Part shown: positions 50,805-60,856 of the stretch, in pieces | How positions within the stretch are numbered: the stretch's first letter is position 1 | Layout: every line of letters begins with the position of its first letter | NCBI RefSeq assembly: GCF_900100955.1 | Contig: NZ_FNCC01000002.1 | Span: 434,001-498,000 of the forward strand | Length of the DNA: 64,000 nucleotides | From: Lentzea fradiae | Lineage (GTDB): Bacteria; Actinomycetota; Actinomycetes; Mycobacteriales; Pseudonocardiaceae | Reading direction: 5' to 3' | The notes under the pieces: generated by a model | The model's database searches: none | What the model was told of the DNA's origin: nothing | What the model saw: only the letters and a program-made list of their open reading frames with translations | Program-made: the position numbers and the translations under genes

Positions 50805-51872
50805 ATGGGTGTCGAGGTGGTCGTCGAGGGCCTGACCAAGTCCTTCGGCAAGCAGACCATCTGGCAGGACGTCACGCTCACGCTCCCGCCGGGTGAGGTC
50901 AGCGTGATGCTCGGGCCCTCGGGCACCGGCAAGAGCGTGTTCCTGAAGTCGCTGGTGGGCCTGCTCAAGCCGGAAAAGGGCAGGATCGTCATCAACGGCA
51001 CGGACCTCGTGCGGTGCTCCGAGCACAAGCTGTACGAGATCAGGAAGATGTTCGGCGTCCTGTTCCAGGACGGCGCGCTGTTCGGGTCGATGAACCTCTA
51101 CGACAACATCGCCTTCCCGCTGCGCGAGCACACCCGCAAGACCGAGGCAGAGGTCCGCCGGATCGTCCTCGAGAAGATGGAGATGGTCGGCCTCGTCGGC
51201 GCGGAGAAGAAGCTCCCCGGCGAGATCTCCGGCGGCATGCGCAAGCGGGCGGGTCTCGCCAGGGCGCTGGTGCTCGATCCCGAGATCATCCTGTGCGACG
51301 AGCCGGACTCGGGCCTCGACCCGGTGCGCACGGCCTACCTCAGCCAGTTGCTGATCGACCTGAACGCCCAGATCGACGCGACCATCCTGATCGTCACGCA
51401 CAACATCAACATCGCCAGGACCGTGCCGGACAACCTCGGCATGCTGTTCCGCCGCGAGCTCGTCATGTTCGGGCCGCGCGAGGTGCTGCTGACCAGCGAC
51501 GAACCGGTGGTCGAGCAGTTCCTCAACGGCCGGCGGCTCGGTCCGATCGGCATGTCCGAGGAGAAGGACCAGGCCACGATGGCCGCCGAGCAGGCGCACG
51601 CGGACGCGGGCCACTCGGACGGGTCGCCGGACGAGGACATGCGCGGGGTCGTGCCGCAGCTGGAGCCGACGCCGGGGCTGCCGTTCCGCGACGCGGTGCG
51701 GCGGCGCAAGGACCGGGTCATGTCGATCATCCACCAGCTGCCGCTCGACGCCCAGCAGGGCATCATCGCGAGCCTCACCCCCGAGGAGCAGGTGCGCTAC
51801 GGCGTGCACGCCGGGGTGCCGGTGCCCGCTCCGGCGCCGAGCCCCTGGCCGCGGCGGGGTGGTGTGCTGTGA
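50805..51872 (+). CDS. mceG: Mce-system ABC transporter ATPase (MceG/Mkl)
   Basis: A 355-residue ATPase that powers Mce lipid import. Walker A GPSGTGKS near residue 38, the signature EISGGMRKRAGLARAL, Walker B ILCDEPDSGLDPV and the H-loop THNIN are present; after residue 245 comes the long C-terminal extension seen in MceG/Mkl but not in plain MlaF. ATG at 50805 follows GGAGGT; the GTG at 50787 adds six residues. Its stop overlaps yrbE (GTGA). Confidence 0.93.
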   Translation: MGVEVVVEGLTKSFGKQTIWQDVTLTLPPGEVSVMLGPSGTGKSVFLKSLVGLLKPEKGRIVINGTDLVRCSEHKLYEIRKMFGVLFQDGALFGSMNLYDNIAFPLREHTRKTEAEVRRIVLEKMEMVGLVGAEKKLPGEISGGMRKRAGLARALVLDPEIILCDEPDSGLDPVRTAYLSQLLIDLNAQIDATILIVTHNINIARTVPDNLGMLFRRELVMFGPREVLLTSDEPVVEQFLNGRRLGPIGMSEEKDQATMAAEQAHADAGHSDGSPDEDMRGVVPQLEPTPGLPFRDAVRRRKDRVMSIIHQLPLDAQQGIIASLTPEEQVRYGVHAGVPVPAPAPSPWPRRGGVL

Positions 51873-52654
51873 GCACGCCCGCGACATTCCCCGGTGCCGG
51901 TGCGCTGCGGGAGACGGGGAAGCTCTGCCAGCTCGGCATCGACGTCGTGCGGACGTCGTTCCGGCGGCCGTTCCAGTTCCGCGAGTTCATCCAGCAGAGC
52001 TGGTTCATCGTCAGCGTGACGGTGCTGCCGACGGCGCTGGTCAGCATCCCGTTCGGCGCGGTCATCGCGTTGCAGCTGGGCAGCCTGACCCGCCAGATCG
52101 GCGCGCAGTCGTTCACCGGCGCCGCGAGCGTGCTCGCGATCATCCAGCAGGCCAGCCCGATCGTGACGGCGCTGCTCATCGCGGGCGCGGGCGGCAGCGC
52201 GATCTGCGCGGACCTCGGGTCGCGCAAGATCCGCGAGGAGATCGACGCGATGGAGGTGCTCGGGGTCAGCCCGATCCACCGCCTCGTGGTGCCGAGGGTG
52301 CTGGCGGCGATGCTGGTGTCCGTGCTGCTCAACGGCATGGTCAGCGTCGTCGGCGTGCTCGGCGGCTACTTCTTCAACGTGATCATGCAGGACGGCACGC
52401 CCGGCGCCTACCTCGCGAGCTTCAGCGCGCTGGCACAGCTGCCCGACCTGTGGATCAGCGAGCTCAAAGCGCTGATCTTCGGGTTCATCGCGGGCATCGT
52501 GGCCGCCTACCGGGGCCTCAACCCGGCGGGCGGGCCCAAGGGCGTCGGTGACGCGGTCAACCAGGCCGTCGTCATCACGTTCCTGCTGCTGTTCTTCGTC
52601 AACTTCGTCCTGACCACGATCTACCTGCAGGTCGTGCCCGCGAAGGGGAGCTGA
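51869..52654 (+). CDS. yrbEA: Mce permease, YrbE A type
   Basis: A 261-residue MlaE/YrbE-family permease with about five membrane helices. The hallmark block is GAGGSAICADLGSRKIREEI then DAMEVLGVSPIHRLVVPRVL. With the second YrbE it forms the membrane core that MceG drives. GTG start overlaps mceG; its TGA overlaps the ATG of yrbEB. Confidence 0.93.
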   Translation: MSTPATFPGAGALRETGKLCQLGIDVVRTSFRRPFQFREFIQQSWFIVSVTVLPTALVSIPFGAVIALQLGSLTRQIGAQSFTGAASVLAIIQQASPIVTALLIAGAGGSAICADLGSRKIREEIDAMEVLGVSPIHRLVVPRVLAAMLVSVLLNGMVSVVGVLGGYFFNVIMQDGTPGAYLASFSALAQLPDLWISELKALIFGFIAGIVAAYRGLNPAGGPKGVGDAVNQAVVITFLLLFFVNFVLTTIYLQVVPAKGS

Positions 52655-53463
52655 TGGCGAACAAGGCGCTGTCCGCGCTGGACGGCTTCGGTGACCAGCT
52701 GGCGTTCTACCTCAAGGCGCTGGCCTGGACCCCGCGCGCCCTGCGGCGGTACTCCAGGGAGACGCTGCGGCTGCTGGCCGAGGTCAGCTTCGGCAGCGGG
52801 GCGCTCGCGGTCATCGGCGGCACGATCGGCGTGATGGTCGGGCTGTCGGTGTTCACGGGCACGGTCGTCGGTCTGCAGGGCTTCACGGCCCTGAACCAGA
52901 TCGGCACGTCCGCGTTCGCCGGCTTCGTCTCCGCCTACTTCAACACCCGCGAGATCGCGCCGCTGGTCGCGGGGCTCGCCCTGAGCGCCACGGTCGGCTC
53001 GGGCTTCACCGCGCAGCTCGGCGCGATGCGGATCTCGGAGGAGATCGACGCGCTGGAGGTCATGGGCATCCCCAGCCTGCCGTTCCTCGTCACCACGCGG
53101 ATCATCGCCGGGTTCGTCGCGATCATCCCGCTGTACGTGATCGGCCTGCTGACCAGCTACCTGGCCGCGCGGACCATCACCGTGGAGTTCTACGGGCAGT
53201 CGGCGGGCACGTACGACCACTACTTCAACCTGTTCCTACCCCCTGTCGACGTGCTCTGGTCGTTCGGCAAGGTGCTGGTCTTCGCGGTCGTGATCATCAT
53301 GACGCACTGCTACTACGGCTACCGCGCCTCGGGCGGTCCCGCCGGTGTCGGCATCGCGGTCGGGCGTGCGGTGCGGACGGCGATCGTCACGACGGCGCTG
53401 CTCGACTTCTTCCTCAGCCTCGCGATCTGGGGCGCGACGACGACGGTGAGGATCGCCGGATGA
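52654..53463 (+). CDS. yrbEB: Mce permease, YrbE B type
   Basis: A 269-residue YrbE-family permease, paired with yrbEA. The block GSGFTAQLGAMRISEEIDAL then EVMGIPSLPFLVTTRIIAGF is the B-type equivalent. Start ATG shares its A with the previous TGA (TGATG); stop overlaps mceA. Confidence 0.93.
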   Translation: MANKALSALDGFGDQLAFYLKALAWTPRALRRYSRETLRLLAEVSFGSGALAVIGGTIGVMVGLSVFTGTVVGLQGFTALNQIGTSAFAGFVSAYFNTREIAPLVAGLALSATVGSGFTAQLGAMRISEEIDALEVMGIPSLPFLVTTRIIAGFVAIIPLYVIGLLTSYLAARTITVEFYGQSAGTYDHYFNLFLPPVDVLWSFGKVLVFAVVIIMTHCYYGYRASGGPAGVGIAVGRAVRTAIVTTALLDFFLSLAIWGATTTVRIAG

Positions 53464-54782
53464 CGCCGAGGACATGGGCACCGCGCGTGCTGGGCATCGC
53501 CTTCCTCCTCGCGATCGCCCTGTTCCTGTCGCTGACGGTGGCGATCTACCGGGACGCCTTCGGCGAGTACGTGAAGGTCACGCTCAAGACCGACCACATC
53601 GGCAACCAGCTGCAGACCGCGAGCGACGTCAAGGTGCGCGGGCTGATCGTCGGGTCGGTGAAGGCCGTGCGGACCAGCGGTGACGGTGCCGAGCTGGAGC
53701 TCGCGCTGCTGCCGGACAAGGTGGGCCAGATCCCCGCCAACGTCAGCGCGCGCCTGCTGCCCAAGACGCTGTTCGGCGAGCGCTACGTGAACCTGGTGCT
53801 GCCGCAGCGCAAGGCGGAGGCGATCAGCGACGGCGCGGTCATCGAGCAGGACCGCACCAGCAGCGCGATCGAGCTGGAACGTGTGCTGGACAACCTGATG
53901 CCGGTGTTGCAGGCGATCCAGCCGGAGAAGCTCGCCACCACGCTGACCGCGTTGTCGCAGGCGCTCGACGGGCGGGGCAAGCCGCTCGGCGAGACCCTCG
54001 TCTCGCTGGACTCGTACCTCGGTGAGCTGAACCCGCAGCTGCCCGCGTTGAAGGAGAACATCTCCCGGCTCGCGGACGTCTCGAACGTCTACGCGGACGC
54101 CGCGCCGGACCTGCTGCAAGCGCTCAACGACATGACCACGACGACCAAGACCGTGGTGGAGCAGCGCGACAACCTGCTGGCGCTGTACGGGTCGCTGACG
54201 ACGACGTCGCAGGACCTCGGCAGCTTCGTCGCGGTCAACAAGAACAACATCATCTCGCTCGCCGACAGCAGCCGTCCGACGCTGGAGCTGCTCGCGAAGT
54301 ACGCGCCCGAGTACCCCTGCCTGCTCAAGGGTCTCGCGGAGTTCGAGCCGGTCATCAGCAAGGCGTTCGGCGCGGGCACCGACAAGCCCGGCCTGCACAT
54401 CACGCTGGAGATCACGCAGAACCGCGGCAAGTACAAGCCGAACCTGGACGAGCCGGAGTACGCCGACAAGCGCGGCCCGCGCTGCTACGACCTCGTGCCG
54501 CGGCCCGACCCGTTCCCCCAGTACCCGCCGGACGGCCCGGTGCAGGACGGCTCCAGCTCACCGCCGCCCGCCCGCGTCGGCAACGACGGCGTCCTGCCGC
54601 CCGGTGCCACGATCCCGTCGTCGGCGCGGGACGCGGTCAACCTCGTCAACTCGCCGGAGGAGGCCCGGCTCGTCGCGGCGCTCTTCGGCCCGCGCGTCGG
54701 CGTCGACCCGCGGGAGATGCCCGGCTGGTCGAGCCTGCTGCTCGGTCCGCTGGTCCGCGGGACGGAGGTGACGGTCCGGTGA
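53460..54782 (+). CDS. mceA: Mce protein, A position
   Basis: A 440-residue lipid-shuttle subunit. One N-terminal membrane helix (LGIAFLLAIALFLSLTVAIY), an MlaD/Mce domain (LQTASDVKVRGLIVGSVKAV, LFGERYVNLVLP), a long helical stalk region and a Pro-rich C-terminus. Six such proteins form a periplasmic tunnel for lipids or sterols. First of six mce genes, each overlapping the next by four bases. Confidence 0.92.
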   Translation: MTPRTWAPRVLGIAFLLAIALFLSLTVAIYRDAFGEYVKVTLKTDHIGNQLQTASDVKVRGLIVGSVKAVRTSGDGAELELALLPDKVGQIPANVSARLLPKTLFGERYVNLVLPQRKAEAISDGAVIEQDRTSSAIELERVLDNLMPVLQAIQPEKLATTLTALSQALDGRGKPLGETLVSLDSYLGELNPQLPALKENISRLADVSNVYADAAPDLLQALNDMTTTTKTVVEQRDNLLALYGSLTTTSQDLGSFVAVNKNNIISLADSSRPTLELLAKYAPEYPCLLKGLAEFEPVISKAFGAGTDKPGLHITLEITQNRGKYKPNLDEPEYADKRGPRCYDLVPRPDPFPQYPPDGPVQDGSSSPPPARVGNDGVLPPGATIPSSARDAVNLVNSPEEARLVAALFGPRVGVDPREMPGWSSLLLGPLVRGTEVTVR

Positions 54783-55810
54783 AAGGCGTGCTCGCCCCGC
54801 TGCTCAAGCTGCTCTCGTTCGCGCTCGTCACGATCCTCGCGACGACCCTGCTCGCGGTGACGATCGCCAACGTGAGCCTGGGCGGCGCCACCGGCTACAA
54901 GGCCAGGTTCACCGACGTGACCTCGTTGAACGAGGGCGACGACGTCCGCATCGCCGGTGTCCGCGTCGGGCAGGTCGACGGCATCGAGGTCGTCGACCGC
55001 AAGACCGCCGAGGTCGAGTTCTCGATCGACGGCGACCGCAGGCTGCCCGAGTCGGTCACCGCGACGATCAAGTACCGCAACCTGGTGGGGCAGCGGTACA
55101 TCGCGCTGGAGGCGGGCACCGGTGACACGAAGGCGGTGCTGCCGGAGGGCGGCACCATCCCGCTGGAGCGCACCAAGCCGGCGCTCGACCTGACGGTGTT
55201 GTTCAACGGCTTCAAGCCGCTCTTCCAGGCGCTGTCGCCGGAGGACGTGAACAAGCTGTCGTTCGAGATCATCCAGGTGCTGCAAGGGGAAGGCGGCACG
55301 ATCGACAGCCTTCTGCGGCACACGGCCTCGCTGACCAGCACTCTCGCGAGCAAGGACAAGGTGATCGGCGAGGTCGTCGACAACCTCAACACCGCGCTCG
55401 ACACCGTGAACTCGCGCGACCAGGACCTCAACAACCTCGTCGTGACGTTGCAGTCGCTCGTGTCCGGACTCGCTCAAGACCGTCAGCCGATCGGTGACGC
55501 GATCAGCGCGCTCGGCGACCTGACACAGGCCACGTCCGGGCTGCTGGAACAGGGCCGCGAGCCGTTGCGCAACGACATCGCGCAGCTCGGCATCGTCTCG
55601 AAGACGCTGGGCGACAACGAGGTCCTCGTCGAGAAGATGTTGCAGGGCCTGCCGAACAAGCTGGAGACGATCACCCGCACCGCGACCTACGGCTCGTGGT
55701 TCAACTTCTACCTGTGCGAGGCGAGCGGCCAGGTCGCCGTGCCGCCCGTCATCAACGACCCCATCCCGATCACGGCGTTGCCGGTGACCCAGCAGAGGTG
55801 CCGCCGATGA
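54779..55810 (+). CDS. mceB: Mce protein, B position
   Basis: A 343-residue Mce subunit. N-terminal helix (LLSFALVTILATTLLAVTIA), MlaD domain (VTSLNEGDDVRIAGVRVGQV, YRNLVGQRYIALE) and helical stalk. GTG start overlaps the mceA stop. Two cysteines near the end (FYLCEASG, QQRCRR) may form a disulfide. Confidence 0.92.
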   Translation: MKGVLAPLLKLLSFALVTILATTLLAVTIANVSLGGATGYKARFTDVTSLNEGDDVRIAGVRVGQVDGIEVVDRKTAEVEFSIDGDRRLPESVTATIKYRNLVGQRYIALEAGTGDTKAVLPEGGTIPLERTKPALDLTVLFNGFKPLFQALSPEDVNKLSFEIIQVLQGEGGTIDSLLRHTASLTSTLASKDKVIGEVVDNLNTALDTVNSRDQDLNNLVVTLQSLVSGLAQDRQPIGDAISALGDLTQATSGLLEQGREPLRNDIAQLGIVSKTLGDNEVLVEKMLQGLPNKLETITRTATYGSWFNFYLCEASGQVAVPPVINDPIPITALPVTQQRCRR

Positions 55811-56808
55811 GGACGTCCAACCCGATCAGGACCGGCGCGGTCAGCCTCACGGTGATCGCCCTGCTGCTGCTCGCCGCGTTCTACTCCGACGACCTGCCGA
55901 TCGTCGGTGGTGGCACGAGCTACGCCGCCGACTTCAGCGAGGCCGCCGGGCTGGTGTCCGGCAACGAGGTCCGCGTGGCCGGCGTGAAGGTCGGCAAGGT
56001 CACCAAGGTCGAGCTGAACGGCGACCGCGTGCGGGTCACGTTCAAGGTCAAGGACGCCTGGGTGGGCGACCGGTCGACCGCGATGATCCGCATCAAGACG
56101 TTGCTGGGCCAGAAGTTCCTGGCGCTCGACCCGCAGGGCAGCCAGCCGCTGTCGCCGGGCGACCCGATCCCGAAGGAGCGCACGCTCGCGCCGTACGACG
56201 TGAACGAGGCGTTCAACGGGCTCGCGACGACCGTCGGCCAGATCGACACCAAGCAGCTCGCGGACAGCTTCACGGTGCTGTCCGACACCTTCAAGAACTC
56301 GCCGGAGCACGTCAGGGGCGCGCTGGACGGCCTGTCCGCGTTGTCGAAGACGATCTCCTCGCGCGACGAGCAGCTGGCGAAGCTCCTGGACAACATCCGG
56401 CAGCTGACGAAGACGCTCGCCGACCGCAACGCCGAGTTCGAGAAGCTCCTCGGGGACGGCAACCTGCTGCTCGGGGAGCTGCGCAAGCGCCGCGAGGCGA
56501 TCAGCGCGCTGCTCACCGGCACCCGCGACCTGTCCCGCGAGCTGACCGGTCTGGTGCAGGACAACCAGAACCAGCTCAAGCCCGCGTTGGAGCAGCTCGA
56601 CCGGGTGACGACGGTTTTGCAGCGCAACCAGGACAACCTCGACCGCAGCCTCGCGCTGATGGCGCCCTTCTACCGGGTGTTCGCGAACACCCTGGGCAAC
56701 GGGCGCTGGTTCGACACCTACATCTGCGGCCTGCTGCCGCCCTCGGTGAACCTCGGCGTCGTCGGGTTCAACGAGGAAGGCTGCCTGCCACCGGGGGTGC
56801 AGCGATGA
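55807..56808 (+). CDS. mceC: Mce protein, C position
   Basis: A 333-residue Mce subunit. N-terminal helix (GAVSLTVIALLLLAAFYSDD), MlaD domain (SEAAGLVSGNEVRVAGVKVG, IKTLLGQKFLALDP), helical stalk with QLAKLLDNIRQLTKTLADRN. ATG at 55807 overlaps the mceB stop (ATGA). Confidence 0.92.
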   Translation: MRTSNPIRTGAVSLTVIALLLLAAFYSDDLPIVGGGTSYAADFSEAAGLVSGNEVRVAGVKVGKVTKVELNGDRVRVTFKVKDAWVGDRSTAMIRIKTLLGQKFLALDPQGSQPLSPGDPIPKERTLAPYDVNEAFNGLATTVGQIDTKQLADSFTVLSDTFKNSPEHVRGALDGLSALSKTISSRDEQLAKLLDNIRQLTKTLADRNAEFEKLLGDGNLLLGELRKRREAISALLTGTRDLSRELTGLVQDNQNQLKPALEQLDRVTTVLQRNQDNLDRSLALMAPFYRVFANTLGNGRWFDTYICGLLPPSVNLGVVGFNEEGCLPPGVQR

Positions 56809-57971
56809 CGACAGCAGCTCACAGCAGGACCGGCCGGTTCATCGCGGTCGCGTGCGTGCTCGCCCTGGTCGTGGCCGCCGGGCTCTGGTGGGTCTTCGGC
56901 GCCATGAACGGCCGGAAGGTCACGGCGCACTTCGCCGCGGCCGTCGGCGTCTACCCCGGCGGCGACGTCCGGGTGCTGGGCGTGAAGGTCGGCACGATCG
57001 ACGAGGTCACGCCGGAGGGCAAGACCGTGAAGGTCGTGTTCACCGTCGACCGCGACGTGCGGGTGCCGGAGAACGCGCAGGCCGTCGTGGTCGCGCCGAG
57101 CGTGGTCAGCGACCGGTACGTGCAGCTCACGCCCGCCTACACCGGCGGACCGGCGCTCGGCGACGACGCCGTGATCCCGCGCGAGCGGACGGCGACGCCG
57201 GTCGAGCTGGACGAGCTGTACTCGTCGCTCGACAAGCTCACGACCGCGCTGGGCCCGAACGGCGCGAACGCCGACGGCGCGCTGGCCGACCTGCTGAACT
57301 CGGCGGCGAAGAACCTGGAGGGCAACGGCCAGGCCCTCAACGACACGCTGAAGAACCTCGGCCAGGCCACCCGGACGTTGTCGGGGTCCAAGGAGGACCT
57401 CTTCGCGACCGTCGACAACCTGCAGAAGTTCACCGCGATGCTGGCCGCGAACGACAGCCAGGTGCGCGACTTCAACCAGCAGCTCGCGGACGTGTCGAAG
57501 CTGCTCGCCGACGAACGCGGCGACCTCGGTGCCGCGCTGGCCGAGCTCGCGACCGCGCTGGGCCAGGTGCAGGGCTTCGTGAAGGACAACCGCGAGGTGC
57601 TCAAGTCCAACGTGGACAAGCTCGCCTCGATCACGCAGGTGCTGGTGAACCAGCGGGCGGCGCTGGCGGAGACGCTCGACGTCGCGCCGCTGGCCCTGGG
57701 CAACCTGCAGAACTCCTACAACGCGGCGTCCGGCACGCTCGACACCCGCGCCAACATCAACGAGCTGAACCAGCCGCCGATCGTGCTGGTCTGCAAGCTC
57801 GTCCAGCAGGCGACGCCGAACAACGTGCCCCCGGTGCTGGCGGAGACCTGCAAGCAGCTCGAACCGCTGCTCACCGGTGCCCTCCCGCTGAAGACGCCGG
57901 CCGAGGTGCTCAGCGACCTCAACGCGGGCAAGCTGCCGCTGCCCCTGCCGCTCGCGGGGGTGCCCCGATGA
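56805..57971 (+). CDS. mceD: Mce protein, D position
   Basis: A 388-residue Mce subunit. N-terminal helix (IAVACVLALVVAAGLWWVFG), MlaD domain (VGVYPGGDVRVLGVKVGTID), helical stalk and Pro/Leu-rich C-terminus (KLPLPLPLAGVPR) as in other D-position proteins. ATG overlaps the mceC stop. Confidence 0.92.
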   Translation: MTTAAHSRTGRFIAVACVLALVVAAGLWWVFGAMNGRKVTAHFAAAVGVYPGGDVRVLGVKVGTIDEVTPEGKTVKVVFTVDRDVRVPENAQAVVVAPSVVSDRYVQLTPAYTGGPALGDDAVIPRERTATPVELDELYSSLDKLTTALGPNGANADGALADLLNSAAKNLEGNGQALNDTLKNLGQATRTLSGSKEDLFATVDNLQKFTAMLAANDSQVRDFNQQLADVSKLLADERGDLGAALAELATALGQVQGFVKDNREVLKSNVDKLASITQVLVNQRAALAETLDVAPLALGNLQNSYNAASGTLDTRANINELNQPPIVLVCKLVQQATPNNVPPVLAETCKQLEPLLTGALPLKTPAEVLSDLNAGKLPLPLPLAGVPR

Positions 57972-59116
57972 GGAAGCTCGCGGTGGTCCTCACAGCCGCC
58001 CTGCTCGCGTCGGGCTGCGGGTCCGGCGGCTTCGACGGCGTCTACAACCTGCCTCTGCCGGGCGGCGCCGACGTCGGCGACCACCCGTACCGGGTGAAGG
58101 CGCGGTTCGCCGACGTCCTGGACCTCGTGCCGCAGGCGGGCGTGAAGGTCAACGACGTGCCGGTGGGCAGGGTCGAGAAGATCGACCTCGCCACGGACGG
58201 CTGGACCGCCGAGGTGACGTTGCTGGTCAACGGCGACGTGCGGCTGCCGGCCAACGCGTTCGCGAAGCTGCGCCAGTCCGCGCTGCTCGGCGAGAAGTTC
58301 GTGGAGCTCGGCAAGCCTTCCGACCCTTCGGGCACGCTCGCGGACAACGCCGTGATCCCGCTCGACCGCACCAACCGCAACCCCGAGGTCGAAGAGGTCT
58401 TCGGCGCGCTGTCGATGCTGCTCAACGGCGGTGGCGTCGCGCAGCTGCAGAACATCACCAAGGAGCTCAACGCCGCGATGGAGGGCAACGAGCAGGAGAT
58501 CCGCTCGTTGCTCGGCAACCTGGACACGTTCGTCGGCGAGCTGGACAAGCACAAGGCGGAGATCGTCCGCGCCCTCGACTCGATCAACCGGCTCGCCGGG
58601 ACGCTCGCCGGCCAGCGGGAGAAGATCGCGGTCGCGCTGACCGACCTGGAGCCCGGCCTGAAGGTCCTCGCCGAGCAGCGCACGCAGCTCGTGACGCTGC
58701 TGCAGTCGCTGACCAAGCTCTCCGACGTCGCGACCGACACCGTCAACCGCAGCCGTGACGACATCGTGGCGGACCTCAAGGCGTTGCAGCCGACGCTGAC
58801 GAAGCTCGCCGAGTCGGGGCAGAACCTGCCGAAGTCGCTGGAGCTGCTGCTCACCTACCCGTTCCCGGACGAGGCGCTCGACGGCATCAAGGGCGACTAC
58901 ACCAACGCGTTCATCGACCTCGACCTGAACCTGGGCTCGGTCCTGGAGAACCTCGGGCGCTCGCGGCAGTCGCCGGTCGACTCGCTGCTGCCGAGCACGC
59001 CGTTGCCGTTGCCGAACATCCCGCTGCCGAACCTCCCGCTGCCGAACGCGGGACAGGGCACCGGGTCCGGGCTGGGCGACCTGCTCGGCGGGCTGCTGGG
59101 AGGTGGCCGCAGGTGA
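57968..59116 (+). CDS. mceE: Mce protein, E position (lipoprotein)
   Basis: A 382-residue Mce subunit with a lipoprotein signal: hydrophobic leader then LLASGCGS, whose cysteine would be lipidated. The MlaD domain follows (VPQAGVKVNDVPVGRVEKID). The E-position subunit is the lipoprotein (LprK-type) in mycobacterial mce operons, so the order matches. ATG overlaps the mceD stop. C-terminus is rich in Pro/Leu/Asn repeats. Confidence 0.93.
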   Translation: MRKLAVVLTAALLASGCGSGGFDGVYNLPLPGGADVGDHPYRVKARFADVLDLVPQAGVKVNDVPVGRVEKIDLATDGWTAEVTLLVNGDVRLPANAFAKLRQSALLGEKFVELGKPSDPSGTLADNAVIPLDRTNRNPEVEEVFGALSMLLNGGGVAQLQNITKELNAAMEGNEQEIRSLLGNLDTFVGELDKHKAEIVRALDSINRLAGTLAGQREKIAVALTDLEPGLKVLAEQRTQLVTLLQSLTKLSDVATDTVNRSRDDIVADLKALQPTLTKLAESGQNLPKSLELLLTYPFPDEALDGIKGDYTNAFIDLDLNLGSVLENLGRSRQSPVDSLLPSTPLPLPNIPLPNLPLPNAGQGTGSGLGDLLGGLLGGGRR

Positions 59117-60345
59117 CCACTCGCGGGACCAAGGTCAAGATCGTCGCGTTCGTGCTGGTCGCTCTGCTGGGCATCTCGTACGTCAGCGCGACCTACGTGG
59201 GCCTGTTCAAGCCGGCCTCGACGGTCGTCACGATGCAGCTCGCCGACTCCGGCGGCATCTTCACCAACGCCGAGGTCACCTACCGCGGCGTCACGATCGG
59301 GCGGGTCGGCCAGCTGCGGCTCACCCCCGACGGCGTCGAGGCCGACCTGGAGCTCGACGCCGACGCCCCGCGCGTGCCCGCCGCGACCGAGGCCGTGGTG
59401 GCCAACCGGTCGGCCGTCGGCGAGCAGTACGTCGACCTGCGGCCGACCTCCGACGGCGGCCCGTACCTGGAGGCCGGGTCGGTCATCCCGCGGTCGGCCA
59501 CCAAGACCCCGCCGCCCGTCGACGGGTTGCTGACGAACCTCGACGCGTTCGCCTCCTCGGTGCCGACGGACTCGCTGCGGACCGTCGTCGACGAGCTGCA
59601 CGACGCCTTCAACGGCACCGGCGGCGACCTTCAGGTGCTGATCGACAACACCGCGGCGTTCACGCAGGCGGCCAGGGAGCACCTGCCGCAGACGACCCGG
59701 CTGCTGGAGGAGGGCCGGGTCGTGCTGGCCACGCAGGCCGCGCAGGGCGGCGCCATCCGGTCGTTCAGCGGCGACCTGCGGCTGCTCGCCGAGCAGCTCA
59801 AAGCCTCCGACGGCGACCTGCGGCGGCTGATCGTCGCGGTGCCGCCCGCCTCCGAGCAGGTCTCCGCCCTGCTGAGGGAGAGCGGGCCGAACCTCGGGGT
59901 GGTCTTCGCGAACCTGCTGACCACCTCGAACATCCTCGTGACCAGGCGCGACGGTTTGGAACAGATCGCCGTGACGTACCCCATCGCCGTGGGTGGCGGT
60001 TTCACCGTGGCGCCGGGCGACGGGTCGGCGCACTTCGGCCTGGCGCTCAACCTCTTCGACCCGATGCCCTGCACCGTCGGGTACGAGGGCACGACCGTCC
60101 GCAACGGCAACGACACGTCGGCCGCGCCGCTGAACACGCAGGCGTACTGCGCCCTGGCGCCCGGCTCGGCGACATCGGTGCGTGGCTCGCAGAACGCGCC
60201 CTACGGCGGGACGCCGACCACCCCGGTCGGCACCGCGACGACCCAGCCCGGCCAGGAGCCGACCGGTAGCCAGGCGACGGTGCCGGAGCTGCCGTTGCTC
60301 ACGTCGCTCGGCCAGCTGCTGGGCCTGCCCGAGGAGAAGAAGTGA
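59113..60345 (+). CDS. mceF: Mce protein, F position
   Basis: A 410-residue Mce subunit. N-terminal helix (IVAFVLVALLGISYVSATYV), MlaD domain (IFTNAEVTYRGVTIGRVGQL) and helical stalk; ends with a Thr/Pro tail. GTG overlaps the mceE stop. Last of the six. Confidence 0.92.
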   Translation: MTTRGTKVKIVAFVLVALLGISYVSATYVGLFKPASTVVTMQLADSGGIFTNAEVTYRGVTIGRVGQLRLTPDGVEADLELDADAPRVPAATEAVVANRSAVGEQYVDLRPTSDGGPYLEAGSVIPRSATKTPPPVDGLLTNLDAFASSVPTDSLRTVVDELHDAFNGTGGDLQVLIDNTAAFTQAAREHLPQTTRLLEEGRVVLATQAAQGGAIRSFSGDLRLLAEQLKASDGDLRRLIVAVPPASEQVSALLRESGPNLGVVFANLLTTSNILVTRRDGLEQIAVTYPIAVGGGFTVAPGDGSAHFGLALNLFDPMPCTVGYEGTTVRNGNDTSAAPLNTQAYCALAPGSATSVRGSQNAPYGGTPTTPVGTATTQPGQEPTGSQATVPELPLLTSLGQLLGLPEEKK

Positions 60346-60845
60346 TGCGGACCTTCACAGTGGTCGCCGCGGTCCTCGCGGTGCTGACGTTCGGCTACGC
60401 CGCCTACACCGGCGTGGCCTGGTACTCGGCCTCCCACTCGGCGGAGGCGGAGTACGCCGCCACCCGCGACGAGGCCCTGCGCTCCGGCCAGGTCGGCATC
60501 ACGAACTTCCTCACGCTCGACTACCAGAAGGTCGACGAGGACCTGCAGCGCTGGCTGAGCTCCTCCACCGGGCCGCTGCGCGCCGAGATCGACAAGGACA
60601 AGGACTCGCGCCGCAAGCAGCTGGTCGACGCCAAGTCGGTCACGACGTCGAAGGTGCTCGACTCCGCCATCACCGAGCTCGACGACCGCACCGGCACCGC
60701 GTCGATGATCGCCGTCGTCGAGAGCACCGTGACCCCGGCGGACGGCCAGAAGGTCACCAAGATCAACCGGTACCTGACCGAGCTCACCCGCACGGACGAC
60801 GGCTGGAAGCTCAGCCAGCTGGGTCCGCTGCGGGCGGGCGTCTGA
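60342..60845 (+). CDS. Mce-associated membrane protein (first)
   Basis: A 167-residue protein: one N-terminal membrane helix (FTVVAAVLAVLTFGYAAYTG) and an exported alpha/beta domain (TNFLTLDYQKVDEDLQRWLS, VVESTVTPADGQ). This is the layout of Mam proteins that follow mce genes and stabilise the complex. ATG overlaps the mceF stop. Confidence 0.85.
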   Translation: MMRTFTVVAAVLAVLTFGYAAYTGVAWYSASHSAEAEYAATRDEALRSGQVGITNFLTLDYQKVDEDLQRWLSSSTGPLRAEIDKDKDSRRKQLVDAKSVTTSKVLDSAITELDDRTGTASMIAVVESTVTPADGQKVTKINRYLTELTRTDDGWKLSQLGPLRAGV

Positions 60846-60856
60846 TTGGACAGCCC